Positions 45,049 to 53,834 of a stretch of DNA of 64,000 bases are shown here, piece after piece. The position numbers and the translations under genes were made by a program. Within the stretch, counting starts at the first letter, position 1; every line of letters begins with the position of its first letter. The notes below the pieces were generated by a model. It searched no databases, was not told the origin of the DNA, and saw nothing but the letters and a program-made list of their open reading frames with translations. Origin of the DNA: Cytobacillus oceanisediminis (lineage in GTDB: Bacteria; Bacillota; Bacilli; Bacillales; Cytobacillaceae); contig NZ_VLKI01000002.1 in assembly GCF_007830235.1 (NCBI RefSeq), positions 463,962 through 527,961 of the forward strand. Direction: 5' to 3'.

Positions 45049-45579
45049 TTACATTTTTTTGAATTCTTCTTTGTCTTCAGATGGATCCATTTTGAAAAAT
45101 CTATCTGTAATCCAGCCAACAGCACTCCCAATTAAGGCGCTTCCAATTATGTCGGAAGGATAATGATGGCCTGCCCAAATACGGGAAAAGCCTGTAAGAG
45201 CTGAAAGCCAGCACAAAACACGTCCTATAAATCGGTTTCCGTTTTGGATGACAACAGAAGCAGCAAAAGCCATTACTGTATGCTTGCTTGGAAAAGTGGA
45301 ATCTCTTTTTGATGGGATCAGAATTCCGACCTTGCTTCTGACGAATGGCCGCGGTTTAAAATAAAAAAGCTTGATGATCCTGTTCAGAATTAGTGCGAGC
45401 AGGGAAGCAAACGCTGCTTTTTTTGCTGTATTCCTAGCCGGACCTTTCGCAAGCCACATAGCTGCCAGTGTTAATAAAAATACATACCTTGCCTTATTCG
45501 AAATGAGAATCATCAGAAGATCCAGGGGGGCAAAACGGCCGGATATCCGGTTTATTGCGTTGAAAATTTTTACGTCCAT
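45049..45579 (-). CDS. PAP2-family phosphatase (undecaprenyl-diphosphatase-like)
   Basis: 176-residue membrane protein with all three PAP2 motifs: KPRPFVR, PSKHTVM and SRIWAGHHYPSD. Probably dephosphorylates undecaprenyl diphosphate or a phospholipid at the outer membrane face, as BcrC does. ATG 45579 is preferred since AAAGGAG lies 9 bases upstream; an in-frame ATG at 45600 overlaps it. Confidence 0.85.
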   Translation of the reverse strand: MDVKIFNAINRISGRFAPLDLLMILISNKARYVFLLTLAAMWLAKGPARNTAKKAAFASLLALILNRIIKLFYFKPRPFVRSKVGILIPSKRDSTFPSKHTVMAFAASVVIQNGNRFIGRVLCWLSALTGFSRIWAGHHYPSDIIGSALIGSAVGWITDRFFKMDPSEDKEEFKKM

Positions 45580-45802
45580 TTTTAAAATCTCCTTTAGCAT
45601 TAATACCCTTAATATTTGCCACTTTGCCTTTAATAACTCAAACCTAATTTGGGAATTGCTGAAGCTGTTCCGTTTTCAGATTAAAAATGTATTTCGAAAA
45701 TATATTAACAATCGCGGAAAAAAATCAAAATTTCACGGTTATATATTTATTTTTTCGCAGAAAAAAATTCTAATTTACTAAAAGTGTCCCTTTATAAAAT
45801 AC

Positions 45803-45834
45803 AAAAACCATGCAGAAATAGCATGGTTCTTAAC
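45803..45834 (-). terminator. terminator of the 32-residue ORF
   Basis: Minus strand: AACCATGC / GCATGGTTTTTG hairpin, 5 bases after the small ORF stop. Confidence 0.8.
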
Positions 45835-45838
45835 GGTA

Positions 45839-45937
45839 CTATTCTCCAAAAAAGTCTTTGAATACGAGGGAAGCGAAGCCCATAAAAGCACTGATGGTAT
45901 GGCCGCTTTTACCAAAATTGTAATTCCAAAAAAACAT
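45839..45937 (-). CDS. 32-residue small protein downstream of phaC, unknown
   Basis: Reads MFFWNYNFGKSGHTISAFMG followed by a hydrophobic stretch and KDFFGE. A near-perfect AAAGGAGGT lies 6 bases before the ATG, and a terminator directly follows the stop, so the frame has full gene dress although very short. The second half could form a hydrophobic or amphipathic helix. It starts 51 bases after the phaC stop on the same strand and may share its transcript. I recognise no family. Confidence 0.7.
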   Translation of the reverse strand: MFFWNYNFGKSGHTISAFMGFASLVFKDFFGE

Positions 45938-45988
45938 TGATATACCTCCTTTAAAATTGAATTCCCCCGCTTTGGCAGGGGAAGAGAG

Positions 45989-47020
45989 TTATTTTATCTG
46001 TCCGGAACGGACCGAGAGCCATTCATCCATATAGCCAGGCACCTTGCCTTCCGATATAAGGTTGGCGTGTCCGCCCTTCAGCAGGTGAAAGTGTTTATCT
46101 TTGCTTGAAACTAGGTCCATTGCAGGGAGAATTTGTTCCTTTGGTACAAGGCGGTCAAAGCTCGAAGCAACTGCAAGCAGATTGGCCTTAATATTGCCTA
46201 AATCAGCCTGTTTTCCATCAATGACCAGACTTCCTTTGACAAGCTTGTTTTCTTTTCCAAGATCATGCAGAATTTGCTTTAAAGCTGCTCCAGAAAAAGG
46301 AATATGGCTATTTGTCCAGTGGTTGAACCGCTTCCACCTTTTTGTGTATTCTTCATTATCGGCACGGCTCAGAAGGGATAAGTAAGGGGAATAGTAGACA
46401 GGCGAAGTAACCAGCCTCATTCCAGTTTTAATGGCCGGGGCGGGAATCAGTCCCCATGCATCAAGAATGGAATCCAGGTCAGCGTTAGTTTCACGCAATT
46501 CTTTTGTCCATTGGCTGAACGCGGGAACCATGCTGAAATCAATCGGCGCAACGGATAGGATTAAATTTTTAACAGGTTCTTCTGCAATTGCAGCATAGAT
46601 AGCTGCAAAAGTGCCGCCCAGGCAAAAGCCCATAACCGTTATTTCATCTGCTTGGGCATGGTATAGAGCTCTCCTGACACCCTTTTGAATGTATTGGGTA
46701 ATATAGTCATCCATCGTGATGTCTTTATCCTCATAGCCTGGAATGCCAAAATCAAGCAAGTAAACATCATAGCCGCTATTGGTCAAGGCCCCGATTAAAC
46801 TGTTCTGGGGTCCCAAATCAAGAATAAAAGCCTGATTTACAAGTGAATAAACGAGGAAAACTGGCACCCTATATTTCTTTTCAGCAGGCGCATAATGCCA
46901 GAGAACAGCTTTGTTTTTCTTCCAAACAGCCGTGCGGGGAGTAAATCCTGTTTCCGGTTCAGGCTGTTGGATGGTTTTGAAGAATCCAAACAGTTTTTTA
47001 GAAAGGGGATTTTCTGCCAT
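45989..47020 (-). CDS. phaC: class IV-type polyhydroxyalkanoate synthase subunit PhaC (divergent)
   Basis: 343 residues from ATG 47020, directly after the phaR stop; a TTG at 47071 would add 17 residues but overlaps phaR and lacks a ribosome site. The lipase-like box is GFCLGG with catalytic Cys133; partners are Asp in SSFDRLVP and His in KGGHANL. With PhaR it polymerises 3-hydroxyacyl-CoA into storage granules. The PQNSLIGALTNSGYDVYLLD region is typical of class III/IV enzymes, but overall it diverges from the B. megaterium-type sequence I recall. Confidence 0.85.
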   Translation of the reverse strand: MAENPLSKKLFGFFKTIQQPEPETGFTPRTAVWKKNKAVLWHYAPAEKKYRVPVFLVYSLVNQAFILDLGPQNSLIGALTNSGYDVYLLDFGIPGYEDKDITMDDYITQYIQKGVRRALYHAQADEITVMGFCLGGTFAAIYAAIAEEPVKNLILSVAPIDFSMVPAFSQWTKELRETNADLDSILDAWGLIPAPAIKTGMRLVTSPVYYSPYLSLLSRADNEEYTKRWKRFNHWTNSHIPFSGAALKQILHDLGKENKLVKGSLVIDGKQADLGNIKANLLAVASSFDRLVPKEQILPAMDLVSSKDKHFHLLKGGHANLISEGKVPGYMDEWLSVRSGQIK

Positions 47021-47021
47021 T

Positions 47022-47471
47022 TTATTGATCCGCGCTTTCACTGCTGCTGGAAGATTCCAATTCCTGGTCAAGGGTCTGTTTTAGGTCCGAGAGAGCTTTA
47101 AGGATTTCATTCGGGTGAGATTTAGAATTTGATGATGAGACGGCAAGCGATCTTTTTAATTCCTCCATCGATTGAGCCAAAGCCATTACTTTTTCATCGA
47201 TCAGATCCATTTTTTCTTCTGCCTGAACAGTCAATTTAGCAGCATTTGCCACATCTGTTTTTGTAGGGAAATTAAGAGGGATGGATAGAGTTTCTATAGC
47301 TTGCTGCAGCTTTTTCATAGCGGCGGCTGTCACCTCTGAGCGGGTAATCATATCTTTTAAAACATCTTCTTTATTGAGGGAGTTTTGGATCGATTCATTC
47401 AGCTCTTTCTCTACCTTCATCCCTACCTTTTTAATAGAGTTTAATAGGGCTTCTGTATGGTTTATGGTCAT
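47022..47471 (-). CDS. phaR: PHA synthase subunit PhaR-like
   Basis: 149 residues, almost entirely helical, with the PhaR-type block IPLNFPTKTDVANAAKLTVQ followed by AEEKMDLIDEKV and a Ser/Glu-rich tail. In class IV PHA synthases PhaR is the essential partner of PhaC. ATG 47471 follows AAAGGAG by 7 bases. Order fabG-like, phaR, phaC on one strand matches a short Bacillus pha operon lacking phaP and phaQ. Confidence 0.78.
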   Translation of the reverse strand: MTINHTEALLNSIKKVGMKVEKELNESIQNSLNKEDVLKDMITRSEVTAAAMKKLQQAIETLSIPLNFPTKTDVANAAKLTVQAEEKMDLIDEKVMALAQSMEELKRSLAVSSSNSKSHPNEILKALSDLKQTLDQELESSSSSESADQ

Positions 47472-47554
47472 ATACATTCTCCTTTCTTTAAGATGCAGTC
47501 CTGAAAGTCCCGTTCCCCTTTCTGAACCGTTATCATTGATTAAATTTTCAGTAA

Positions 47555-48328
47555 CTAAAGTGATACGGTCATGCCTCCGTCTACAACTAAAACCTGGCCT
47601 GTGACGTAATCAGAGGCTTTGGAGGATAGAAAGACAGCTGTCCCTTTTAAGTCATCCTCATTGCCGAATCTTCCGGCAGGAATGTTTTTTTGGATAACTG
47701 ATCCTGATTTTTCCAATTCCTTTGTTATTTTGGTTGGAAAGAACCCGGGTGCGATTGCGTTTACCTGAATACCTGAAGGGGCCAGTTTTACAGCCAAATC
47801 CTTTGTGAGGGATATAACCGCTCCTTTGCTGGTACTATAAGCGACTGCATCCAAGATAGCCGAATGTGTTCCTCTCATGCCTGTTACTGATGATATATTG
47901 ATGATTTTTCCGCTGCCTTGTTTCTGCATCACCTTGGCAGCAGCCTGAGAAAATAAAAACATGCCTTTTAGATTCACATTCATCACTTTGTCCCATTTAT
48001 CAGCAGGCAGTTCCAGTACGGGAGCAACCCATGATGTGCCGCTATTGTTAATGAGGATATCAATGCTGCCGAATTTGTCTAAAGTTTCATTGATTACTTT
48101 CTGAATGTCTTCTTCCTTCGTAATGTCACACTCAATGGCAAGCGATTTGATGCCTCTTCCAGTTAAACTGCTGCTGACGCGCTCGCATGCCTCATGATTG
48201 CGGGAGCACACTACAATATTTGCGCCTGCGTCTCCAAGTGCATTTGCCATTTGCTCGCCGAGTCCCCGTCCGCCGCCTGTCACGATTGCAGTTTTATTTT
48301 CTAAATGAAATAACTCATTCAGTTCCAT
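47555..48328 (-). CDS. short-chain dehydrogenase (candidate acetoacetyl-CoA reductase)
   Basis: 257 residues. TGGGRGLG binds the nucleotide, NNSG and Ser plus YSTSK give the catalytic Asn-Ser-Tyr-Lys set; the C-terminus ends GQVLVVDGGMTVSL. Placed immediately upstream of phaR-phaC it would supply (R)-3-hydroxyacyl-CoA, the PhaB role, but gluconate-dehydrogenase-type SDRs look similar. ATG 48328 is chosen: GGGAGGG lies 6-9 bases upstream, abutting an earlier ATG. Confidence 0.8.
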   Translation of the reverse strand: MELNELFHLENKTAIVTGGGRGLGEQMANALGDAGANIVVCSRNHEACERVSSSLTGRGIKSLAIECDITKEEDIQKVINETLDKFGSIDILINNSGTSWVAPVLELPADKWDKVMNVNLKGMFLFSQAAAKVMQKQGSGKIINISSVTGMRGTHSAILDAVAYSTSKGAVISLTKDLAVKLAPSGIQVNAIAPGFFPTKITKELEKSGSVIQKNIPAGRFGNEDDLKGTAVFLSSKASDYVTGQVLVVDGGMTVSL

Positions 48329-48515
48329 TGTCATCCCTCCCTTGAAGAAAAATTATGTCATGCTTCTAGCGGATTCATTTTAAATTAGACTTCGATATAG
48401 TATAGACAAGCAGACCCCTTGTGGTTCCAAAATTGGTTTTTTCGCCTTGTCCCTAAATGTATAAGGAAGAAGGAAAGAGAAAAGGATGAATAATAAACTG
48501 GAGGGAGGCAGAAAC

Positions 48516-48761
48516 ATGAATAGGGAGCAAATCGAGGAGATCTTTGATGAATGCGTCTCTCCGTCGCTTAACAGCGGGCTGGCATTTAAAGTCTGGCTGA
48601 AGGGGGAATGGGATACGGAAGATGGGGAGGATATAGCGGATTTCCTGAATGTTTATTCCTTTGTTAGGGAAAAAGAGCTCTATGCAGATGAACTTCTCTG
48701 TCACTATCGCATTTTTAAATATATTACGGAAAAAAATGAGCTTTCTTTTTTCTCGCGGTAA
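48516..48761 (+). CDS. small conserved acidic protein, unknown
   Basis: 81 residues, soluble, acidic, Trp in FKVWLKGEWDTEDGED. No recognised domain. GGAGGGAGG precedes ATG 48516 by 6 bases and a terminator follows the stop, supporting a real gene. Divergent from the pha cluster. Confidence 0.65.
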   Translation: MNREQIEEIFDECVSPSLNSGLAFKVWLKGEWDTEDGEDIADFLNVYSFVREKELYADELLCHYRIFKYITEKNELSFFSR

Positions 48762-48766
48762 ACAAG

Positions 48767-48802
48767 AACAAACACAGATCAGAGACCTGTGTTTGTTTTG
48801 AA
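48767..48802 (+). terminator. terminator of the 81-residue gene
   Basis: AACAAACACAG / CTGTGTTTGTTTT hairpin. Confidence 0.85.
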
Positions 48803-48813
48803 AATATTATGTT

Positions 48814-48850
48814 AAGCTCCAGCGCCTTGGTCAGGCGCTGGAGCTTTTCC
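48814..48850 (-). terminator. terminator of the AGCS symporter gene
   Basis: AGCTCCAGCGCC / GGCGCTGGAGCT hairpin; also resembles a minimal fragment of repeat family 1. Confidence 0.8.
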
Positions 48851-48852
48851 TA

Positions 48853-50262
48853 TTAACTAGCCATTTTATGCTGCTTGTTAGCTGCTTTATAGTGGTTTTC
48901 AAAGAATTCGTTTGTATCTTTCACAACTACTTTGCTAAGCAGGATTAAGGCAATTAAGTTCGGAATCATCATTAATGCGTTAGCCATGTCAGCGAAAGCC
49001 CAAACCGTTGTCAGGTTTGCAACCGCTCCAATCCCAGTGGCAAGGATGTAGATTCCGCGGTATCCCATAATTCCTTTTGTTCCAACAAGGTATTCAAAGC
49101 ACTTTTCACCGTAAACATACCAGCCGACGATTGTGGAGAAACCAAAGAAGATAACAGAGAACGCCACAATGTATTCCCCAACTGTGCCAAGTGCGTGTGC
49201 AAAGGCTGCACTTGTTAATGCACCGCCGTCAAGATTGGCTTCGTGCGGTACACCGGATAGCAATCCGCCTGTTGTATCCCAGAAACCTGTAATAATGAGA
49301 ACTAATCCAGTCATTGTACAAACAACGATTGTCACAATAAAAGTACCTGTCATTGCTACTAGAGCCTGTTTAACAGGATGGTCTGTTTTTGCATTTCCGG
49401 CAATTAGGGCTGCTGTACCAAGACCGGCTTCATTTGAGAAGATTCCTCTTGATACACCATTTTTAATCGCTTCAGATACAACAACTCCGACAAATCCGCC
49501 AGTTGCAGCAACCGGATTGAAAGCATAATAGAAAATGGTTTCGAAACCAGGGATAATCTGGTCGTAGTTAACCGCTAGAATAATCAAGGCTCCGCCAATA
49601 TAAAGCACTGCCATAATCGGTACAAAGAAACCTGCAACTGTACTGATGCGCTGAATTCCGCCAAAAATAATTAACGCAGCAAGTACTGCCAAAACAATAC
49701 CTGTAATCCAATTACTAATGCCAAAAGAAGTATCCATTACTGCTGCGATTGTGTTAGATTGAACGCTGTTTCCAATTCCAAGGGCCGCAAAAGCACCAAA
49801 GATGGCAAATGCAACGGCAAGCCACTTGAACTTTCTGCCAAGGCCGCGCTCAACATAATACATAGGTCCGCTTGAGTACTCGCCATTCGCATTTTTTACA
49901 CGGTATTTCATGGCCAATAAAGCTTCGGCATATTTAGTTGCCATTCCAAGTAAACCAACGATCCACATCCAAAAAATGGCTCCAGGTCCCCCTAGCGTGA
50001 TCGCGGTTGCTACCCCCGCGATATTACCGTTCCCGATTGTAGCTGCCAAAGCTGTCATAAGGGCTTTGAAGTTACTAACATCACCCTCATCGTTAGAGGA
50101 AGCCTGCCCTTCCTTTGTAAATCCTAATTTAAATGCATACAGCAGCCTTCTGAACTGAAGGCCTTTCAGCATGAATGTTAAAAGAACACCAGTACCAAAA
50201 AGTAAAACCAAACTTGGTGTACCCCAAAGCACCCCGTTAATTTTATTAAGCGTTTCAAGCAT
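48853..50262 (-). CDS. alsT: sodium:alanine/glutamine symporter (AGCS family, AlsT/GlnT-like)
   Basis: 469-residue membrane protein with about 11 helices. Family blocks include ALAATIGNGNIAGVATAITL near 75, GPGAIFWMWIVGLLGMATKY, and SNEAGLGTAALIAGNAKTDH. It takes up alanine, glycine or glutamine with Na+. It lies divergent from adeR-ald, a sensible pairing of alanine uptake and alanine catabolism. GGGAGG precedes the ATG and a cre site lies 20 bases upstream. Confidence 0.88.
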   Translation of the reverse strand: MLETLNKINGVLWGTPSLVLLFGTGVLLTFMLKGLQFRRLLYAFKLGFTKEGQASSNDEGDVSNFKALMTALAATIGNGNIAGVATAITLGGPGAIFWMWIVGLLGMATKYAEALLAMKYRVKNANGEYSSGPMYYVERGLGRKFKWLAVAFAIFGAFAALGIGNSVQSNTIAAVMDTSFGISNWITGIVLAVLAALIIFGGIQRISTVAGFFVPIMAVLYIGGALIILAVNYDQIIPGFETIFYYAFNPVAATGGFVGVVVSEAIKNGVSRGIFSNEAGLGTAALIAGNAKTDHPVKQALVAMTGTFIVTIVVCTMTGLVLIITGFWDTTGGLLSGVPHEANLDGGALTSAAFAHALGTVGEYIVAFSVIFFGFSTIVGWYVYGEKCFEYLVGTKGIMGYRGIYILATGIGAVANLTTVWAFADMANALMMIPNLIALILLSKVVVKDTNEFFENHYKAANKQHKMAS

Positions 50263-50281
50263 AAAATTGTCGCCTCCCAGT

Positions 50282-50295
50282 TGTTAACGCTTTCA
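50282..50295 (-). promoter_or_regulatory. CcpA cre site upstream of alsT
   Basis: Minus-strand TGAAAGCGTTAACA matches TGWAANCGNTNWCA at every position, just before the alsT ribosome site, which implies carbon catabolite repression. Confidence 0.75.
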
Positions 50296-50413
50296 ATTCT
50301 TGTGAACTAAACTAATAAACTATGAAATTTTTGTGAACAAGACCTATTGTAAAATTATCTGAATATAACTTCAACCCATTTTCATGAATTAAAACTATTG
50401 AGAATTTTATAAA

Positions 50414-50450
50414 AACAGGTACCAGGTACCACCCGAATTTTGTCGAATCG
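50414..50450. repeat. GGTACC palindromic fragment
   Basis: CAGGTACCAGGTACCACC then CGAATTTTGTCGA; resembles a short motif common in Bacillus intergenic DNA. Only one copy was seen in this window. Confidence 0.35.
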
Positions 50451-50581
50451 CCATTATGGCTTTGGTAGAGTGATGGGGGAGGAATGAGGTATAATATAAT
50501 AGGTTAGAAATCGTGTTATTGGGTCTTCAAAAGCATATTAATTATTAAAATATATTTTAGTGGTTTAAAGGGGTTTTAGGA

Positions 50582-51838
50582 TTGGATCAAGATAAAATGG
50601 GAAAAGATCCGTTTAAGAGGACGTTTGGCAATCTCGAGGAATTGGTTGATAAGATTCGTGATGTTTTGGAATGTCCGGTTACAATAGAGGATGTCAATCA
50701 TCGCCTGCTTGCCTACAGTACACATGACGATCAGACGGATACGGCCAGAATTGCGACGATTATCAGCAGAAAGGTGCCGGAAAAGGTAATCAACCGTTTA
50801 TGGAAGGAACGCGTGATTCCCCAGCTGATGCAAAGCGGTGAACCCTTGAGGATTACGGAAATAAAGGAAATCGGTCTCGGCAATCGGGTAGCAATCTCCA
50901 TCCGCAATCATAATGAAGTATTGGGCTATATTTGGGTGGTGGAGGAAGAAAACCTCTTAACAGAAAGCAAGCTGAACCTTCTTAAGTTGGCTGCCCAGTC
51001 TGCAAGGACCGAACTGTTAAAATTAAACTCGCAAAAAAAGAAAAGAGTGGAAGGGTACCAGGACTTTTTCTGGGAGCTTTTAACCGGCCACTTCCAAAGC
51101 CATAGCGAAATTTTGGACAGATTTGAGGACTTAAGTATTAAACCTCCATCACCCTTTGCGGTTCTAGTCTTTCAATTTAAGGAAGAAATCAATTCAAAAA
51201 TCGAACAAAATATTATTTACCTGATTACAACAAGCCAGAAAATTAATATTACCTTTTATGCAGGGATGGGGAATGAGTTTATCATCCTGGCAGCACCGCA
51301 GGAACCTTCCTTATCCGAAAAAACGTTCACTGAGTTTATCCAGTTCTTCATCGATCAAATGAAGACCCGGTTTAACATCGATCACATTAGCGGAGCGACA
51401 GGAACTATCTATGAACGTTATGAAAAAGTAGAAAAAAGCTATCAGGAGGCATTAAAGGTTCTTCGGCTTAAAGATCAATTTAGAGATGAAATCCAGCAGA
51501 TTTACAGCTATCAGCAGCTCGGCATATTCCGCTATCTTGATGCTATTCTGGAAAAAAAGCGGACAGAGCCTTATGAGCACCCGGGTATAGAAAAGCTGAT
51601 CAAATACGACGCTGAGCATCGAACCAATTTATTAGCGACTCTGGAAGCTTTTATCGACCATGACAGCAATGTAAATGAAACAGCAAAAAAACTTCATGTC
51701 CATATGAACACACTTAACTATCGGCTCAAGAGAATCACGGAGATCGGCGAAATCGATTTAAAAAATACGAATACCAAGCTTTCTTTATATCTTGAATTGA
51801 AAATGAAGCGTTTGGAAAAAAAGAGCCCTCATTTGTAG
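50582..51838 (+). CDS. adeR: PucR-family regulator AdeR, activator of ald
   Basis: 418 residues. An N-terminal sensor region, a central degenerate cyclase/GGDEF-like part and a C-terminal PucR helix-turn-helix VHMNTLNYRLKRITEIGEID. Position directly upstream of ald matches B. subtilis AdeR (YukF), which activates ald. TTG 50582 has AAAGGGG 8 bases upstream. Confidence 0.85.
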   Translation: MDQDKMGKDPFKRTFGNLEELVDKIRDVLECPVTIEDVNHRLLAYSTHDDQTDTARIATIISRKVPEKVINRLWKERVIPQLMQSGEPLRITEIKEIGLGNRVAISIRNHNEVLGYIWVVEEENLLTESKLNLLKLAAQSARTELLKLNSQKKKRVEGYQDFFWELLTGHFQSHSEILDRFEDLSIKPPSPFAVLVFQFKEEINSKIEQNIIYLITTSQKINITFYAGMGNEFIILAAPQEPSLSEKTFTEFIQFFIDQMKTRFNIDHISGATGTIYERYEKVEKSYQEALKVLRLKDQFRDEIQQIYSYQQLGIFRYLDAILEKKRTEPYEHPGIEKLIKYDAEHRTNLLATLEAFIDHDSNVNETAKKLHVHMNTLNYRLKRITEIGEIDLKNTNTKLSLYLELKMKRLEKKSPHL

Positions 51839-51862
51839 ATTTCCACAAATGAAGGCTTTTTC
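51827..51862 (+). terminator. terminator of adeR
   Basis: GCCCTCATTTGT / ACAAATGAAGGC hairpin and five T. Confidence 0.85.
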
Positions 51863-51955
51863 ATTTTACCGAATTAACAATGACAGCGCTTTAATAAAAT
51901 TATTATACTGAATATAGTAAATTTCATACTTGATAGATTGAAAGGGGATTTTTCC

Positions 51956-53086
51956 ATGATTATTGGAGTACCTAAAGAAATTAAAAACAACGAGAACCGT
52001 GTTGCTGCAACACCAGCAAGCGTTGATGCACTAGTTAAATCCGGACATAAAGTACTTGTTGAAATTGATGCAGGAGTTGGAAGCGGTTTCACTAACGAAG
52101 ATTATACAGAAGTTGGAGCTGTTATTGTAGACACTGCTGCAGAAGCCTGGGCTGCTGAAATGGTTATGAAGGTTAAAGAGCCTCTTCCATCCGAATATGG
52201 CTATTTCCGCGAAGGTTTGGTGCTTTTCACATATCTTCACCTTGCAGCTGAACCTGAGCTTGCAAAGGCATTAACTGAAAAAGGCGTTACTGCCATTGCC
52301 TATGAAACAGTTGAAGTGAACCGTACATTGCCTCTTCTAACTCCAATGAGTGAAGTGGCAGGTCGCATGGCTTCTCAAATTGGAGCTCAGTTCCTTCAAA
52401 AAACAAATGGCGGTATGGGAATCCTCTTAGCAGGCGTTCCTGGCGTATCCCGCGGCAAAGTGACAATCGTTGGGGGCGGTGTAGTAGGAATCAATGCTGC
52501 AAAAATGGCAATTGGCCTTGGCGCACAGGTTACAATTATTGACCTAAGCCCAGAGCGACTTCGCCAGCTTGACGATATTTTCGGAAACAGCATTCAAACG
52601 CTAATGTCAAACCCATTCAACATCGCACAAGCGGTTAAAGATGCAGATCTTGTCATCGGTGCTGTTCTGATCCCAGGAGCAAAAGCACCTAAGCTTGTAA
52701 CAGAAGAAATGATCAAAACAATGAAGCCAGGTTCTGTAGTTGTTGACGTGGCAATCGATCAGGGCGGTATTTTTGAAACTGTTGACCACATTACAACTCA
52801 TGACAACCCAACTTATGAAAAGCATGGCGTTGTACACTATGCAGTTGCGAACATGCCTGGTGCAGTTCCAAGAACATCAACAATCGCTCTTACAAATGTT
52901 ACAATTAACTACGCTCTGCAAATTGCCAACAAAGGCGTTGTAAAAGCAATTGAAGATAACGCTGCACTTAAGCTTGGTGTTAACGTTGTAAACGGAAGCA
53001 TCACATACCCAGCGGTTGCAAAAGATCTTGGCAATGACTACATTCCAGTAGAAGAAGCATTCGCTAAAATAAAGGCAGTTAACTAA
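51956..53086 (+). CDS. ald: alanine dehydrogenase
   Basis: 376 residues. Catalyses L-alanine + NAD+ to pyruvate + ammonia + NADH. The N-terminus is [17 protein letters not shown]; Lys74 and His95 (YLHLA) are the substrate-binding and catalytic residues; [14 protein letters not shown] binds [11 protein letters not shown] is conserved. ATG 51956 follows AAAGGGGA. Alanine use supports growth and sporulation; AdeR encoded upstream is its expected activator. Confidence 0.95.
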   Translation: MIIGVPKEIKNNENRVAATPASVDALVKSGHKVLVEIDAGVGSGFTNEDYTEVGAVIVDTAAEAWAAEMVMKVKEPLPSEYGYFREGLVLFTYLHLAAEPELAKALTEKGVTAIAYETVEVNRTLPLLTPMSEVAGRMASQIGAQFLQKTNGGMGILLAGVPGVSRGKVTIVGGGVVGINAAKMAIGLGAQVTIIDLSPERLRQLDDIFGNSIQTLMSNPFNIAQAVKDADLVIGAVLIPGAKAPKLVTEEMIKTMKPGSVVVDVAIDQGGIFETVDHITTHDNPTYEKHGVVHYAVANMPGAVPRTSTIALTNVTINYALQIANKGVVKAIEDNAALKLGVNVVNGSITYPAVAKDLGNDYIPVEEAFAKIKAVN

Positions 53087-53092
53087 TATTTT

Positions 53093-53128
53093 TAACCCCC
53101 TTGGCTGATTAGGCTAAGGGGGTTTTTG
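53093..53128 (+). terminator. terminator of ald
   Basis: AACCCCCTTgGC / GCtAAGGGGGTTTTT hairpin. Confidence 0.9.
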
Positions 53129-53241
53129 CTTAAAGATTATAGAGAATGTATGGTTACCAAATTTTTCTTGTTTAAACACCACCCAGAAATGGACGTCATG
53201 CTGCGAATATTTATAACAAGGTTGGTAAGCCTTATTATTTC

Positions 53242-53277
53242 CTCCCTTTCCTGATTCAATAGGAGAGGGCTTTTTTA
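53242..53277 (+). terminator. isolated terminator-like hairpin
   Basis: CCCTttCCT / AGGagAGGG with a T-run, in gene-free sequence between ald and the family 1 repeat. No transcript is apparent for it. Confidence 0.4.
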
Positions 53278-53309
53278 TGTTGCCATGAGGACCCTCCTTT
53301 TTCAATAGA

Positions 53310-53467
53310 TAAGAATTTATATATTTGAACTTCGAATGCTGTCTACCTCCAGCACCTACCTCCTCGAGGTCACAAGCCAATCCCTCCAGAAAGGCAAAGA
53401 ACGCCTTCCCGTGAGGCTCGTCTTGTGCTTGTCGAGGGTGGGCAAAGCGCTTGCTTTTCTTAATAGC
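53310..53467. repeat. dispersed repeat family 1, second copy
   Basis: AGAATTTATATATTTGAACT, TGTCTACCTCCAGCACCTAC, CCTCGAGGTCACAAGCC, GGCAAAGAACGCCTTCCCG, GAGGCTCGTCTTGTGCTTG, AAGCGCTTGCTTTTCTTAA: same order and orientation as 17761-17970 but lacking a ~55-base internal segment. Confidence 0.8.
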
Positions 53468-53532
53468 CCACTCAAAATGCGGACATCTGCATATTAAATA
53501 GAGAAGGCATTGAAAACAAGGAGGTTACCCAT

Positions 53533-53775
53533 ATGTATCACTATAGAAGCCCTTATCACCGCGGGGGCGAAAGATTCTTTTTCGGAGGACCGTTTGTCGG
53601 CGGTCTGCTGGGAGGTTTTTTGGGAGGCGGATTAGGAGCAGCCTTATTTACTCCACGGCCATTCTATGGGCCCCCGGCCCCATTTTACGGTCCGTATGGC
53701 GGCGGATACTCGTATGGCGGCGGATACCCGGGCTACAGCCCTTATGGATACGGAGGAAATCCTTATTATCGATAA
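53533..53775 (+). CDS. Gly/Tyr/Pro-rich small protein, possibly spore coat
   Basis: 80 residues: a His/Arg-rich start, a hydrophobic glycine-zipper segment (about 18-42: GGPFVGGLLGGFLGGGLGAA) and a Tyr/Gly/Pro-rich tail with GGGYSYGGGYPGYSPYGYGG. Composition resembles spore coat or surface proteins of Bacillus, and the next gene is a YuzC-like coat gene. I cannot assign a family. AAGGAGG precedes the ATG; a terminator follows. Confidence 0.65.
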   Translation: MYHYRSPYHRGGERFFFGGPFVGGLLGGFLGGGLGAALFTPRPFYGPPAPFYGPYGGGYSYGGGYPGYSPYGYGGNPYYR

Positions 53776-53780
53776 TAGTT

Positions 53781-53812
53781 AAAGCTCTCTGGCCGGAGAG
53801 CTTTTTTATTTT
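53781..53812. terminator. terminator between the Gly-rich gene and yuzC-like gene
   Basis: AAAGCTCTC / GGAGAGCTTTTTT hairpin. Confidence 0.85.
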
Positions 53813-53834
53813 ATTCACAAAATTTCATCTTCCT

